Origin: Novosphingobium guangzhouense | GTDB taxonomy: Bacteria > Pseudomonadota > Alphaproteobacteria > Sphingomonadales > Sphingomonadaceae | DNA length: 64,000 nt | Direction of reading: 5' to 3' | Assembly (NCBI RefSeq): GCF_002896965.1 | Contig: NZ_LYMM01000023.1 | Location: 1-64,000, forward strand | Shown: positions 11,866 through 20,164 of the stretch, one piece after another | Layout of the letters: every line of letters begins with the position of its first letter | Numbering within the stretch: position 1 is the first letter of the stretch | Translations under genes and position numbers: made by a program | Notes under the pieces: model-generated | Database searches by the model: none | Told to the model about the DNA's origin: nothing | What the model saw: only the letters and a program-made list of their open reading frames with translations

Positions 11866-12102
11866 CTATCGCAGTCTGATACGATATGCCCCGCTTCGCC
11901 GGTCCAGATCTCGGCCTTTCCAGCTTAGACTGATGATGCCATCGGCTATCATCTCATCGACCGCAGCGTGGACCGCCGGCATCGCTTCTCGCCAGTGATC
12001 CTCAGATGCGACGGCGCGGGCGACTTCGCTCGGGCAGATCGTTGCCCCCGCCATGCGTTCGCCAAGCAGTTGCAAGATTGTCTTTCGAGCATCCGGTGTC
12101 AT
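11866..12102 (-). CDS. DUF3253 domain protein
   Basis: 78-aa protein made of a single DUF3253 winged-helix-like domain: ILQLLGERMAGATICPSEVAR, then AVDEMIADGIISLSWKG and a C-terminal IRLR. The ICPSEVAR motif is the family hallmark. Function is unknown; a DNA-binding role is suggested only by the fold. The start at 12102 gives the normal family length. The open frame continues upstream to 12261 without homology. Confidence 0.8.
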   Translation of the reverse strand: MTPDARKTILQLLGERMAGATICPSEVARAVASEDHWREAMPAVHAAVDEMIADGIISLSWKGRDLDRRSGAYRIRLR

Positions 12103-12413
12103 TTGGCGGGTTCCGCGTTTTCCTGGATCGATTGCCCTTCGTGAGGACCGATTCCGCAGGCTGGGGTTGGCACCGACTGTGGCCGGCGATGGCAGAGGCC
12201 CGAGTCTCTGCGCTCGATTCTCGAAAGATCGGCGAGAGCTGCTCAGTACGCCGCGGCGCAACCCGCCATCAGACGCCCTTGTGCTCGTCTTCGCCGCTTA
12301 TCAGTACGCTGCTTACTTCAAGAGATGCAGCGCCCGCCAGCCCGGGGTCGTGGCGGCAGACAAGGTGAATCCGCAGACTGAACCGGGCTCGTGGGCTGTG
12401 AGCTGAAGGCCTG
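12103..12413. other. intergenic region
   Basis: 311 bp between two minus-strand genes; no supported gene or structure seen. Confidence 0.3.
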
Positions 12414-12578
12414 TCAGTCCGGCGGCGGAAGTTCGACAGGTGCCGTGTCCGGCTGATCGAAGTCGGGGCCGACGGGTGGCACGTCATCCGGTGCGCCCGG
12501 ACTGCCTGGTTCAGGATATTCAACAGGGACGTTGCCCGGATTGTCGTTCCCGGGGTGCTCTATCGGTTGGCTGGCCAC
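12414..12578 (-). CDS. small Pro/Asp-rich protein, 54 aa
   Basis: GTG start at 12578 preceded by AGGAGAT 6 nt away, an unusually good ribosome site. The product begins MASQPIEHPGNDNPGN and continues with Pro/Asp/Gly repeats, ending VELPPPD. It has no hydrophobic segment and is almost certainly disordered. Similar short Pro/Asp-rich proteins are common in sphingomonads, without known function. Confidence 0.55.
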   Translation of the reverse strand: MASQPIEHPGNDNPGNVPVEYPEPGSPGAPDDVPPVGPDFDQPDTAPVELPPPD

Positions 12579-12815
12579 TCTGACATCTCCTGCAGGGTCT
12601 GGATAAGTCGATAATCTCTATCCCCGAATATGGTTTCGATTGGGGAGGGCGGGCGGCCCGTGGAGGTTAAAATTTGCGATAGTCCGATGGTTTACCTTGA
12701 TGCCGATGAAGGGCGGGGGGCGTGGAAGGAAACCCGACACCGAATGCGCATTCGCCGCGGACCAGCTGAAGCCAAAACCATTGTTAACCTATCGAGCGTA
12801 TGCGGGCGCCGGGAC

Positions 12816-13955
12816 ATGCTAACTTCGATCGATCTTGCAACCTTGCGCCTGTGTAGCGTACTGGCATCGGTGACTTTCACGGTCATCTTCCTGTCGCTGT
12901 GGCGCGGCCGCAAGGATGAGCGTCATAACCTGCTTTGGGCTGCGAGCCTGCTTCTTTACTGCGTGGCTCTTGCCGGACTGGAGTGGATCAACCGGCCGCA
13001 GGACGTGCTCATCCGATCCTTGCTCGTTGCGGCGCTCACGGCCTCCAACATCCCCTTGGTCGCCGGGGTGCGCCTATTTGCAGGACGAACGCTATGGCGC
13101 TGGTGGATGGCGGTGCCGCCCGCCGTGACGCTGGCGGGGTTCCTGCTGCCCCAGGCCCTCGGCCAATTCGCAATCGTCATGCCACCACATAGCGAGCAAT
13201 TGCTGGCGGCCATCGGTCTCGCGACGGGTATGGGCGTGTTTGGGGCCGACATGATCCGGCAAGCGGGCCGAGCTGTGCCGGACGGGTACGGTGGGCGCAT
13301 TGCCGGCGGTGCGATGCTGGCTTACATGCCTTGTTATGTGTTCGCCATTGCAGGGGAGGTTCTCCATTTCGCGACGCCGAGCACCCTTGCGGTCGCCGCG
13401 CTTCTGTCAGACCAGCTTTTGCTGATGCTTCTCAACGTTGGCCTGCTGGCAATGCCAGCGGAGGCCGCGTTCGCTGCGATGCGAGAGAGGGCGTGGCGCG
13501 ATGGATTGACAGGGGTCCACAATCGCGCTTGGCTTGCGGGCGTGCATGACGAGTTCCTGAAAACAGGCACTTGGCTGGCTCATATCGACATCGACCATTT
13601 CAAGGCGATAAACGATCGCTTCGGACATGCCGCGGGCGACGGCACGCTAACCGCCCTTGCCCGTGCTCTGGTTCTCGCCACAGCCGAGAGCGGGTTGCAG
13701 TCTGGTGCGAAAGTGGTTCGTATGGGGGGAGACGAGTTCCTCGTCATCATGCCGAACGCCTCGCTGCTCACCGCGCAAGCACTGGTTCGTCATGTAAGAA
13801 CCGCAATCAACTGCATCGGACCCTTCGATTGGACGGTAAGCATTGGATTGACTGAGGTCGCGGCCCAAGACACCTCATTGGCTGACGCCGTCGAGCGAGC
13901 GGACCAGCAGCTGTACGCGGCAAAGCTTGCGGGTCGTGACCGCGTCGCGGCTTAG
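12816..13955 (+). CDS. membrane-bound GGDEF diguanylate cyclase
   Basis: Predicted to make cyclic di-GMP from two GTP. Residues 1-210 hold about six to seven membrane helices with no recognised sensor fold. A GGDEF domain follows, with DGLTGVHNR, AHIDIDHFKAINDRFGH and the active-site RMGGDEF near residue 303. The position of the inhibitory RxxD site, five residues before GGDEF, reads QSGA, so product inhibition at that site should be absent. ATG 12816 starts directly at the first membrane helix. An earlier in-frame start at 12630 is less likely. Confidence 0.9.
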   Translation: MLTSIDLATLRLCSVLASVTFTVIFLSLWRGRKDERHNLLWAASLLLYCVALAGLEWINRPQDVLIRSLLVAALTASNIPLVAGVRLFAGRTLWRWWMAVPPAVTLAGFLLPQALGQFAIVMPPHSEQLLAAIGLATGMGVFGADMIRQAGRAVPDGYGGRIAGGAMLAYMPCYVFAIAGEVLHFATPSTLAVAALLSDQLLLMLLNVGLLAMPAEAAFAAMRERAWRDGLTGVHNRAWLAGVHDEFLKTGTWLAHIDIDHFKAINDRFGHAAGDGTLTALARALVLATAESGLQSGAKVVRMGGDEFLVIMPNASLLTAQALVRHVRTAINCIGPFDWTVSIGLTEVAAQDTSLADAVERADQQLYAAKLAGRDRVAA

Positions 13956-14477
13956 AGATTTTCGGTAGCAAGCGAATGTGTCGGCTGCGCGCGGGGCATC
14001 CGGACGGGTAACAAGTGGGGCAGCGCCCGTCACTGCACGGCAGGCCAGACCTGTATTACCGCACAAAAACGATGAACGCCTTTTTTACCCGACCCGCCGA
14101 TCATTTGCTAAGCCCTATCGCACACATGAGAGGTACGGCGCAGTCAGGTCATCCGAGGACCTCCGTCCGCGCGCCGTGGCGATTAAGGCTGCGCCAAGTG
14201 TGTTTTCGGCCGCGAGGGGGCAAAAATCCGTTTCTGGTTGCTGTTTTGCCTGTTCGGCAAACACTTTGCAGACTTTCGGACAAGGACTGGCGACGGCGTG
14301 CACGAATACGCCAGATGCCGAGGCTGCCGCACACCGCTATATCGAACGCGCGTGCGGCCGTGGGGTAAGTTGTAACGGGGGGATGAGGCTCAGGCATTGC
14401 TATCGGGGCGCGGCATTCAGGGGCCTTCCGAACGGACCCCCATTCCGAGAAATCGGGTATCATGCGCCAATGCGTCG
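13956..14477. other. gene-free stretch
   Basis: 522 bp with only random-looking short frames on both strands. No repeat or RNA gene recognised. Confidence 0.35.
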
Positions 14478-14654
14478 TCAATGCGGCTGGGACCAGCCCC
14501 GCATACGCAGCCAGTCCTCTTGATGTCGCTCGGTGGCATAACCACGCGCCCATTCCGAGCGCGCAAGAGAATTTCGGTAAGAGTTTCCGTAGGAGGGCAT
14601 GCCTTCCCGCGCCGCTTTGCGGCCCCATAAGTATGCGTCGTTTATCGGTGCCAT
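14478..14654 (-). CDS. small RMF/CrpP-like protein, 58 aa
   Basis: ATG 14654 follows AGGGGGA at about 6 nt, an excellent ribosome site. The product reads AYLWGRKAAREGMPSYGNSY, then WARGYATERHQEDW. The pattern of Tyr, Gly, Ala-rich helix, an Asn-Ser-Tyr turn and Trp-x-x-Gly resembles ribosome modulation factor and CrpP (GYxAGxxGxxxxxCPY...WxxGW). RMF dimerises ribosomes in stationary phase; whether this protein does is not known. A longer frame to 14882 has no homology. Confidence 0.6.
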   Translation of the reverse strand: MAPINDAYLWGRKAAREGMPSYGNSYRNSLARSEWARGYATERHQEDWLRMRGWSQPH

Positions 14655-14962
14655 GGCGAATCCCCCTAACGAATGCCGCGCTGCGACACGGGACACTCTG
14701 TCAGCACTACATACGACTTCATTGCGCCGAGATGTGCTGAACGTAAGTCCAGCGAAGTAGGTCTGCCTGTCGCCACTATCCCTTGGTCGAAGGCAGCGCT
14801 CTCCGACCGAGAAAGCAGAGGCCAAGGTCAGTCGGGAAAGGGCCGGAAGGATAATCCGGTTGTGCCGTGACGGGTTCGGCATGGTTGCAATATCAGAAAG
14901 GGTCGCGATTTACCCTTCCCGACACTTGCTCGTGTCGACGCAGATGCAAAGAAGTCGAAAAT

Positions 14963-15038
14963 AGGCCCGGTCGCCGCAGCGGGAGAAGAGTTCCCAACGA
15001 CCGGGCCTGAGTATCCGGCCACGGGAAGAATGGGCCGG
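14963..15038. repeat. two tandem stem-loops
   Basis: First stem: AGGCCCGGTCG (14963-14973) with CGACCGGGCCT (14998-15008), perfect 11 bp around a 24-nt loop. Second stem: CCGGCC (15015-15020) with GGCCGG (15033-15038). They are 6 bp apart, in non-coding DNA. Confidence 0.5.
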
Positions 15039-15204
15039 ATGAGGGTCAAGCGCCTAACGTGTCCCGCATTGGATTGTTTCCGGTCAGGTCGACCGAATGT
15101 CGATAAGAGTGCGCCGGCGATCAATCTGCCAAGCTGCATGCCAAACCTCAGAGATGCCAAGACACTGTGCGTTCTGGCAGCTCGCATGTCCGATAAAAAA
15201 ACGA

Positions 15205-15240
15205 AAAAGGCCCAGGTGATGAGCAAGGGCCTTTTCTTTT
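15205..15240. terminator. strong bidirectional Rho-independent terminator
   Basis: Stem AAAAGGCCC (15205-15213) with GGGCCTTTT (15227-15235). It is followed by a T-rich run on the plus strand (CTTTTTCTTG), and preceded by an A-run that becomes a T-run on the minus strand. It lies directly downstream of the minus-strand gene at 15256, which it should terminate. Confidence 0.85.
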
Positions 15241-15255
15241 TCTTGCCGCGCTGTC

Positions 15256-15543
15256 TCAGTTTTCGCCGTTATCCTTCACACCGACGGTAGGAACATCGAC
15301 TTCGGTCTTCTTGGTACCGACAACCACTTCCTTTGAGTCGACATCGACCTTCGGAAGCTCTCCGCCCTTGACGCTGACTTCGGGCATGTCCCCGCCAGAT
15401 AAGTCAGCCTTCCAGAAGCCCGTCGCGAAAAGAACTGCGACGACCGCGAGCAGGACCACAACCACGATCCCAATCGTCCGACCCGCGTTGCTGCGCTTCA
15501 CAACAACGCGATCGCCGTAGGGATCCTTGCGAACTTCGACCAT
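15256..15543 (-). CDS. small single-pass membrane protein, 95 aa
   Basis: Short charged cytoplasmic N-terminus (about 20 residues), one membrane helix (about 23-43, IGIVVVVLLAVVAVLFATGF), then an extracytoplasmic tail with repeated Val-x-Val beta-like units (VSVKGGELPKVDVDSKEVVV). No named family recognised. The start has GGAGAGG upstream. A possible EcfG-type stress promoter lies at 15573-15597. Confidence 0.75.
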   Translation of the reverse strand: MVEVRKDPYGDRVVVKRSNAGRTIGIVVVVLLAVVAVLFATGFWKADLSGGDMPEVSVKGGELPKVDVDSKEVVVGTKKTEVDVPTVGVKDNGEN

Positions 15544-15572
15544 AACACCTCTCCATATTACCTGCGGATCTG

Positions 15573-15597
15573 AACAGGCGCCGCAAAACTATGTTCC
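15573..15597 (-). promoter_or_regulatory. candidate EcfG-type general-stress promoter
   Basis: On the minus strand: GGAAC (15597-15593), 16 nt, TGTT (15576-15573). The alphaproteobacterial EcfG consensus is GGAAC, 16-17 nt, CGTT; this matches 8 of 9 fixed bases. The spacing to the gene start at 15543 is suitable. Confidence 0.4.
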
Positions 15598-15975
15598 AAA
15601 TGAGACACGTTCGCAAATGTCGCAGGGGCTCTCTGGGCCATTAAGTCCTGCTCAACGTAACGAGAGGCGAGATGAATTATCTTGAGGTGATTAGCGACGG
15701 GCTACCTTGCTCGTTCGGGCTGGGGCGTGCGGATCCTGCCAGCTCGTTTCGGTGAATGGCAGGGTCTATGGCTCGTTCCGGCAATTGGCTCGCAGGTTCC
15801 TGGTCCAGACAATTCAGGACATCGGACGCATGTCTGATCGCGAATAAGGAAAGCTGCTCTTTCCCACCTTTTGTATGACCATTTGGGCTGCCTGAAACGC
15901 CATATCCGGTTACATGTTCACGGAGAAAGGGTCGTGCTGATCCACTGACCGACGGTCTACGCTAAAGCGCCACCG
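15598..15975. other. gene-free stretch
   Basis: About 380 bp upstream of the small membrane protein and beyond the end of the MFS gene; nothing recognised. Confidence 0.3.
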
Positions 15976-17268
15976 TCAAAGCCCGCCATCCAGACGATCA
16001 GAGTGTTCTCGAAGTCCACAGCGTTTGAATACTTCGCCGTGTGCTGGCGCCTCATGGGCGCGGAACAGCTGGCCGCCTTCTATGATGTAAACCGTAGCCA
16101 AAACAGTCACGCCGATGCACAGGTATCCGACCGCCAGGGGCAGTGTGGTGCCGGCATAAGCTTGCCCAATCGCCGAACCCACCAGCACGGCGCCGATGCT
16201 CGTTACGAAGCCCTGCACCGACGATGCCGTTCCCGCGATGTGGCCAACCGGTTCCATGGCCATTGAGCCGAAATTGGAGCCGCACAGCCCGATTGCCGTC
16301 ATGCTTAGCGCCTGAAGGATTGTGAAGCTCACTAGCGTCTCGACGCCGGCATATATCACCAACACATGCAGTATCGAAAAGGCGATCAACGCGATCAACG
16401 CCGACTGCGAGATGATACGCGTACCAAGCGTTCCCACTAGACGGCTATTTGCGAAGGCCGCTACCCCCATCGCGCCAGCGCAAATTGCAAACAGCCAGGT
16501 GAACTTGCCTTCTGCGCCGAACTGATCGACGAAAATTTGTTGTGAGGACGAAACGAATGCGATGATCGCGCCGAAGGTGAGGGATGCAGCCAGCGCGTAG
16601 CCGATCGAGAATCGGTTTGTCAGCGTCAGCCAGTAACTCTGCCTCAATGCACCTACTGAAAAAGGCACCCTGCGGGCAACGGGAAGGGTCTCTGGAAGCC
16701 GCACCAGTGCCCATGTGAGAACAAACGCTGCAAAAGCGCCAAGCCCGTAGAAGATGAGCCGCCATGGGCCGAACGCGAGCAGCGCCTGACCCAGCGTCGG
16801 GGCAAGGATCGGGACGACGAAGAAGATCATTTGCGCGACAGACATGGTGCGGGCCATCCTCCGCCCCGATGCGCCATCCCGCACGATCGCTACTGCGAGC
16901 ACTCGGGTTGATGCTGACATCAAACCCTGCAGCAAGCGCGCACCCAGCAGCGCCGAGAACGTCGGTGCACTGGCGGCGAACACACTCGCGGCTACGAAGC
17001 CAAGCAGCGTACCAATGAGGATCGGCCTTCGACCGATTCGATCCGCTAGGGGACCATAGATGAGCTGGCCTGCACCGAAGCCGACCATGTAAACGGTCAC
17101 TATCCACTGTCGATGATTGGCATCGCTTATTGTAAGGTCCCGGCCGATGTCCGCCAGAGCGGGGAGCATCAAGTCCACTCCCAATGCGTTAACCGCCATA
17201 AGTGCAGCTATAAAGGTGACAAATTCGCGAGGATGCATCGCGGCGGCGGACCCAGATTCTGATCTCAT
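15976..17268 (-). CDS. MFS multidrug transporter, Bcr/CflA type
   Basis: 430-aa inner-membrane efflux carrier with 12 predicted helices. The start LMAVNALGVDLMLPALADIG and the loop 2-3 motif YGPLADRIGRRPIL are typical of the Bcr/CflA (DHA1) drug:proton antiporters. RLLQGLMSASTRVLAVAIVRD corresponds to the family motif after helix 4. The C-terminal 30 residues after helix 12 are hydrophilic. The start could be 17268 or the ATG at 17238 (MHPREF); neither has a strong ribosome site. Substrate unknown. Confidence 0.88.
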   Translation of the reverse strand: MRSESGSAAAMHPREFVTFIAALMAVNALGVDLMLPALADIGRDLTISDANHRQWIVTVYMVGFGAGQLIYGPLADRIGRRPILIGTLLGFVAASVFAASAPTFSALLGARLLQGLMSASTRVLAVAIVRDGASGRRMARTMSVAQMIFFVVPILAPTLGQALLAFGPWRLIFYGLGAFAAFVLTWALVRLPETLPVARRVPFSVGALRQSYWLTLTNRFSIGYALAASLTFGAIIAFVSSSQQIFVDQFGAEGKFTWLFAICAGAMGVAAFANSRLVGTLGTRIISQSALIALIAFSILHVLVIYAGVETLVSFTILQALSMTAIGLCGSNFGSMAMEPVGHIAGTASSVQGFVTSIGAVLVGSAIGQAYAGTTLPLAVGYLCIGVTVLATVYIIEGGQLFRAHEAPAHGEVFKRCGLREHSDRLDGGL

Positions 17269-17407
17269 TGGCGGCCATATCGATGATTTGCCACCGCCTT
17301 ACAAGCAAAGCGCGCCGTCCGCTGAGGACCATACTCTGGTTGGGGTTCAAACAGCTGGTGACTAAAAATAGCATCGCAAGCCATGGCACAACGACCGGTC
17401 GGAAAAT

Positions 17408-17539
17408 TCACCACCCCATTTGTTCACGCCGAAAGGGCATGTCCCTTCTCATGCCTTGCTGCATTTTGGCATGCTGCCAGAAGGTGAACCCGGCCGATAG
17501 CGCGATCATCAATGAGCAGAACAAAGTCCAAGCCACCAT
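17408..17539 (-). CDS. possible small membrane protein next to the IS66 element, 43 aa
   Basis: On the minus strand a 43-residue frame begins MVAWTLFCSLMIALSAG and ends in a basic tail (MRRDMPFRREQMGW). One membrane helix is predicted. There is no clear ribosome site, and the IS66 element lies 25 bp upstream of the start. It may be a real small gene cut off from its promoter, or chance. Confidence 0.3.
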   Translation of the reverse strand: MVAWTLFCSLMIALSAGFTFWQHAKMQQGMRRDMPFRREQMGW

Positions 17540-17556
17540 TAATGTTACCGCAGGCT

Positions 17557-17564
17557 GTTTAAAC
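17557..17564. repeat. 8-bp target-site duplication, left copy
   Basis: GTTTAAAC at 17557-17564, repeated at 20689-20696 on the other side of the IS66 element. IS66 elements make 8-bp duplications. The site is itself palindromic. Confidence 0.85.
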
Positions 17565-17600
17565 GTTAGCGGTGCGAGAACCCCACGTTGACGCTGCTGG

Positions 17601-18212
17601 TTATCGGATTTCGATGTTTCGGGCGCCGCCGATGCTGACGTGAAGCATCTCGACCAGTTCTGGAACGACCTTCCAGGATTGAGCCATGATCTCGCCGGCC
17701 TGGCCGCGTAATGCATTCTCGCGTTGATCCTCAGGCATCATGGTCGTGCAATGGCCGAGGATGGCGGTCAGTGGGTGACCGATTTCCGGATTGGATATGT
17801 GCGGCTTCCAGTCGTCGATGCTGAGCCGCATGCCGAGGTAGAAGCCATTGGCGAAGTCCTCCATTAGAACTTCGCCGGCGTCCGTGCGCATGTAGATGGG
17901 GGCATAGCGCTTCGGGCCACCGGACAGGGTCGCACCAATCTGGCTATACCGCTGGAAGATCGTGTTGCGCACGGCCTCCTCGATACTGCCATCCGGCGCC
18001 CAGGCGATGCCGTCTCCGACTATAGGACGGAGCCAGTCTTCGGGAGGAATGAACTGGGGCGAGACGACGAGCGCGGCGAGATAGCCGTCGATCATCGATA
18101 CCCCCGGCATCGGATGCTCGCGAGTGGCCAGCCATTCCTCAAGCTTGTCATGGGTGAGGATGCGCGCTCTTCTAGGCTTCTTCGGGCGCTTGAAGCGACT
18201 GGTGCTGCTCAT
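17601..18212 (-). CDS. UPF0149 (YecA-like) passenger protein in IS66
   Basis: 203-aa protein of the UPF0149 family: MIDGYLAALVVSPQFIPPEDWL is the family core, followed by FANGFYLGMRL and a C-terminal helical part. Many family members end in a SEC-C zinc motif; none is visible here. Its ATG overlaps the stop of tnpC by 4 bp (ATGA), so it is translated with the transposition genes and lies inside the inverted repeats. Function in the element is not known. The N-terminus is very basic (RFKRPKKPRRAR), which would suit nucleic acid binding. Confidence 0.85.
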   Translation of the reverse strand: MSSTSRFKRPKKPRRARILTHDKLEEWLATREHPMPGVSMIDGYLAALVVSPQFIPPEDWLRPIVGDGIAWAPDGSIEEAVRNTIFQRYSQIGATLSGGPKRYAPIYMRTDAGEVLMEDFANGFYLGMRLSIDDWKPHISNPEIGHPLTAILGHCTTMMPEDQRENALRGQAGEIMAQSWKVVPELVEMLHVSIGGARNIEIR

Positions 18213-19759
18213 ACGGCCAATCGCATAGCGGTCGGTTCAGCGGGGCGCCAGTTCCATGCCAGGAGCTGGTCGAGATCGTTGTTGAGGACCTCGCCTGAGA
18301 CCATCCGTGCCAGCACATCGTTCAGCCAGGTGAAGGGATCAAGCCCGTTCAGCTTTGCTGTCTGAAGCAGGGAAGCGAGCACCGCCCACGTATGGGCCCC
18401 ACCTTCGTTGCCGGCGAACAGACTATTGCGGCGCCCGATTCCAATCGGGCGCATTTGCCTCTCGATCATGTTGTTATCGACCTCGACGCGGCCATCCTCG
18501 AGGAACAGGGTGAGGCCGCGCCAGTGACCTTGAGCATAGCGGATGTGCCCTGCCAGGTCCGAGACCTGTGAGACGCGCGGCAAGGTATCGTCGAGCAGTG
18601 CCTTGAGCTCTGCCATGATCGGCCTGGACTTCTCCTGCCGCGTGAGCAGCCGGTGCTCGGCACCGGTGCCACGGATTTCCGCCTCGATCCGGTAGATGTG
18701 GCCCAACAGGGCGATGATCTGGGCGGTAATCGGCGATCGAGTACTCTTATGCAGGTCGACGAAGCGCCGACGCAGGTGGGCAAGGCAGAACGCGAGCCGG
18801 ATGCCCCCGGATAACCCGTCCGGGCTCTCCAGGCCTTTGTAAGCAGTATAGCCATCGACCTGGAGCACGCCCTGATAGCGGCCAAGCTGCTCGGATATCG
18901 TGCGATGGCTTCGGGATCGGGCATGGACATAGCACACCGCCGGCGGTGCTGAACCGTTCCACGGGCGATCATCGGTTCCATGGGCCCAGAACTGGTCGAT
19001 ACGAACTTTGCCGTTTCCTCCTCCAGTCACAGGCATCCTGGTTTCGTCGACGTGGATGCGGGGGTGACTATGGATTGCCTGCAGTTGCAGATCGTAGAGA
19101 CCTTCCAGCCACCAGGCCGCGCACTTCAACCAGCGCGTTAGCGTCGATCGATCAATCTGCAGGCCATGCCCTGCCAGCATCTGGGCCTGGCGATAAACTG
19201 GAAGATACCATGCGAAGCGCTGTGTCACGATCCAGGCGATCAGCGAGGTTGTCGCCATCCCGCCTTCGATCATCCTGCGTGGCGCCGGCGCCTGGACGAT
19301 GCTGCTCTCGCAGGTCCGGCAAGCGTACTTGGGGCGGACGGTGGCGATCACGCGCAAGATGGCTGGCACGATGTCGAGCGCCTCGCTCGCATCCTCGCCG
19401 ATCTTGTGCATGCTGCCCTGACAGCAGGCGCACTGCGTGCTTTCAGGTTCGATGACGTGCATGATCCGGGGCAGATGTTTGGGCAGAGCGCCGATGTTGC
19501 GCCTGGCACGAGGCTTTGCCCCCTTGACCATCGGATCGTCGTTGGCTGCTGGAGCCATGTGAACGGCGCTCAGGTCCCCCAGATCGAGGCTGCCTTGCCC
19601 GTCGAGAACGGTGCGCGCCTTTTCGGAGCGCGAGCCGAACAGCATGGTCTTGTAGGTCTTCAACAACCTGGAGGCCGCCTCGAGTTCGGCCTCCAGTTCC
19701 GCCACCCGGCGGGTCATCGCATCAAGTGTGTCAGCCTGATTTTCCGGGGGGCGGGTCAC
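18209..19759 (-). CDS. tnpC: IS66 family transposase TnpC
   Basis: 516-aa DDE transposase. In order: a coiled-coil-like leader (RVAELEAELEAASRLL), a zinc-finger part (CACCQGSMHK and CRTC), and the DDE_Tnp_IS66 core with HVDETRMP, LQVDGYTAY and the Glu-containing VDNNMIERQMRPIGIGRRN. The C-terminal IS66 domain ends LNGLDPFTWLNDVL. Full length for the family. The gap to tnpB is 51 bp. Confidence 0.95.
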   Translation of the reverse strand: MTRPPENQADTLDAMTRRVAELEAELEAASRLLKTYKTMLFGSRSEKARTVLDGQGSLDLGDLSAVHMAPAANDDPMVKGAKPRARRNIGALPKHLPRIMHVIEPESTQCACCQGSMHKIGEDASEALDIVPAILRVIATVRPKYACRTCESSIVQAPAPRRMIEGGMATTSLIAWIVTQRFAWYLPVYRQAQMLAGHGLQIDRSTLTRWLKCAAWWLEGLYDLQLQAIHSHPRIHVDETRMPVTGGGNGKVRIDQFWAHGTDDRPWNGSAPPAVCYVHARSRSHRTISEQLGRYQGVLQVDGYTAYKGLESPDGLSGGIRLAFCLAHLRRRFVDLHKSTRSPITAQIIALLGHIYRIEAEIRGTGAEHRLLTRQEKSRPIMAELKALLDDTLPRVSQVSDLAGHIRYAQGHWRGLTLFLEDGRVEVDNNMIERQMRPIGIGRRNSLFAGNEGGAHTWAVLASLLQTAKLNGLDPFTWLNDVLARMVSGEVLNNDLDQLLAWNWRPAEPTAMRLAV

Positions 19760-19810
19760 CCGATTTTGTTAGCACACAATTGCGCCAGAACCGAGAAAAA
19801 CCGCCACTTT

Positions 19811-20164
19811 TCACCCCGCCGCCTCGGGCTTTCTTATCGGGTTTTCCTCAAGGCGGCGCCAGTCCATTCCCCCCAGCAGCAGCGTCATCTGCGCCGCGGT
19901 CAGCTTGATCACCCCGCCTGTCACGGGCGGCCAGAAGAACTTCCCAGCCTCCAGCCACTTTGTCACCAGGATGGTGCCGGAACCGTCAAAGTGCAGGAGC
20001 TTCAAACGGTCCATCCGCTTCGATCGGAACACGAAGACATCATTGGAATAGGGATCTCGGCCCAACTCATTGGCCACCAGCGAGGCGAGCCTGTTGATAC
20101 CGGCCCTGAAGTCGATCGGGCCCGACACCAGCACGACCTTCAGATCGCTGCGCCCGCCGATCAT
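19811..20164 (-). CDS. tnpB: IS66 family accessory protein TnpB
   Basis: 117-aa IS66 Orf2 protein: PIDFRAGINRLASLV, VFVFRSKRMDRLKLLHFDG and WLEAGKFFWP are the family motifs. Needed for IS66 transposition with TnpA and TnpC; its biochemical role is unsettled. ATG at 20164 overlaps the tnpA stop by 4 bp. Confidence 0.93.
   Translation of the reverse strand: MIGGRSDLKVVLVSGPIDFRAGINRLASLVANELGRDPYSNDVFVFRSKRMDRLKLLHFDGSGTILVTKWLEAGKFFWPPVTGGVIKLTAAQMTLLLGGMDWRRLEENPIRKPEAAG

Larger units (their letters stand above)
14655..15255. other. intergenic region rich in hairpins
   Basis: No gene supported in 600 bp. It contains two tandem stem-loops at 14963-15008 and 15015-15038 and a strong terminator at 15205-15240. 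Confidence 0.4.

Noticed and set aside
13978..14523. 181-residue frame on the plus strand.
   Set aside because: Random-looking composition, no start signal and no motif; a smaller well-supported gene lies on the other strand at its end.
14828..15226. 132-residue frame on the minus strand.
   Set aside because: It reads through a strong terminator and two hairpins and has no recognisable domain.
17408..17716. 102-residue frame crossing the left end of the IS66 element.
   Set aside because: It mixes host and IS sequence; only the part outside the IS (17408-17539) could be real. Joining the flanks without the IS gives a stop before it, so it does not rebuild a split gene.
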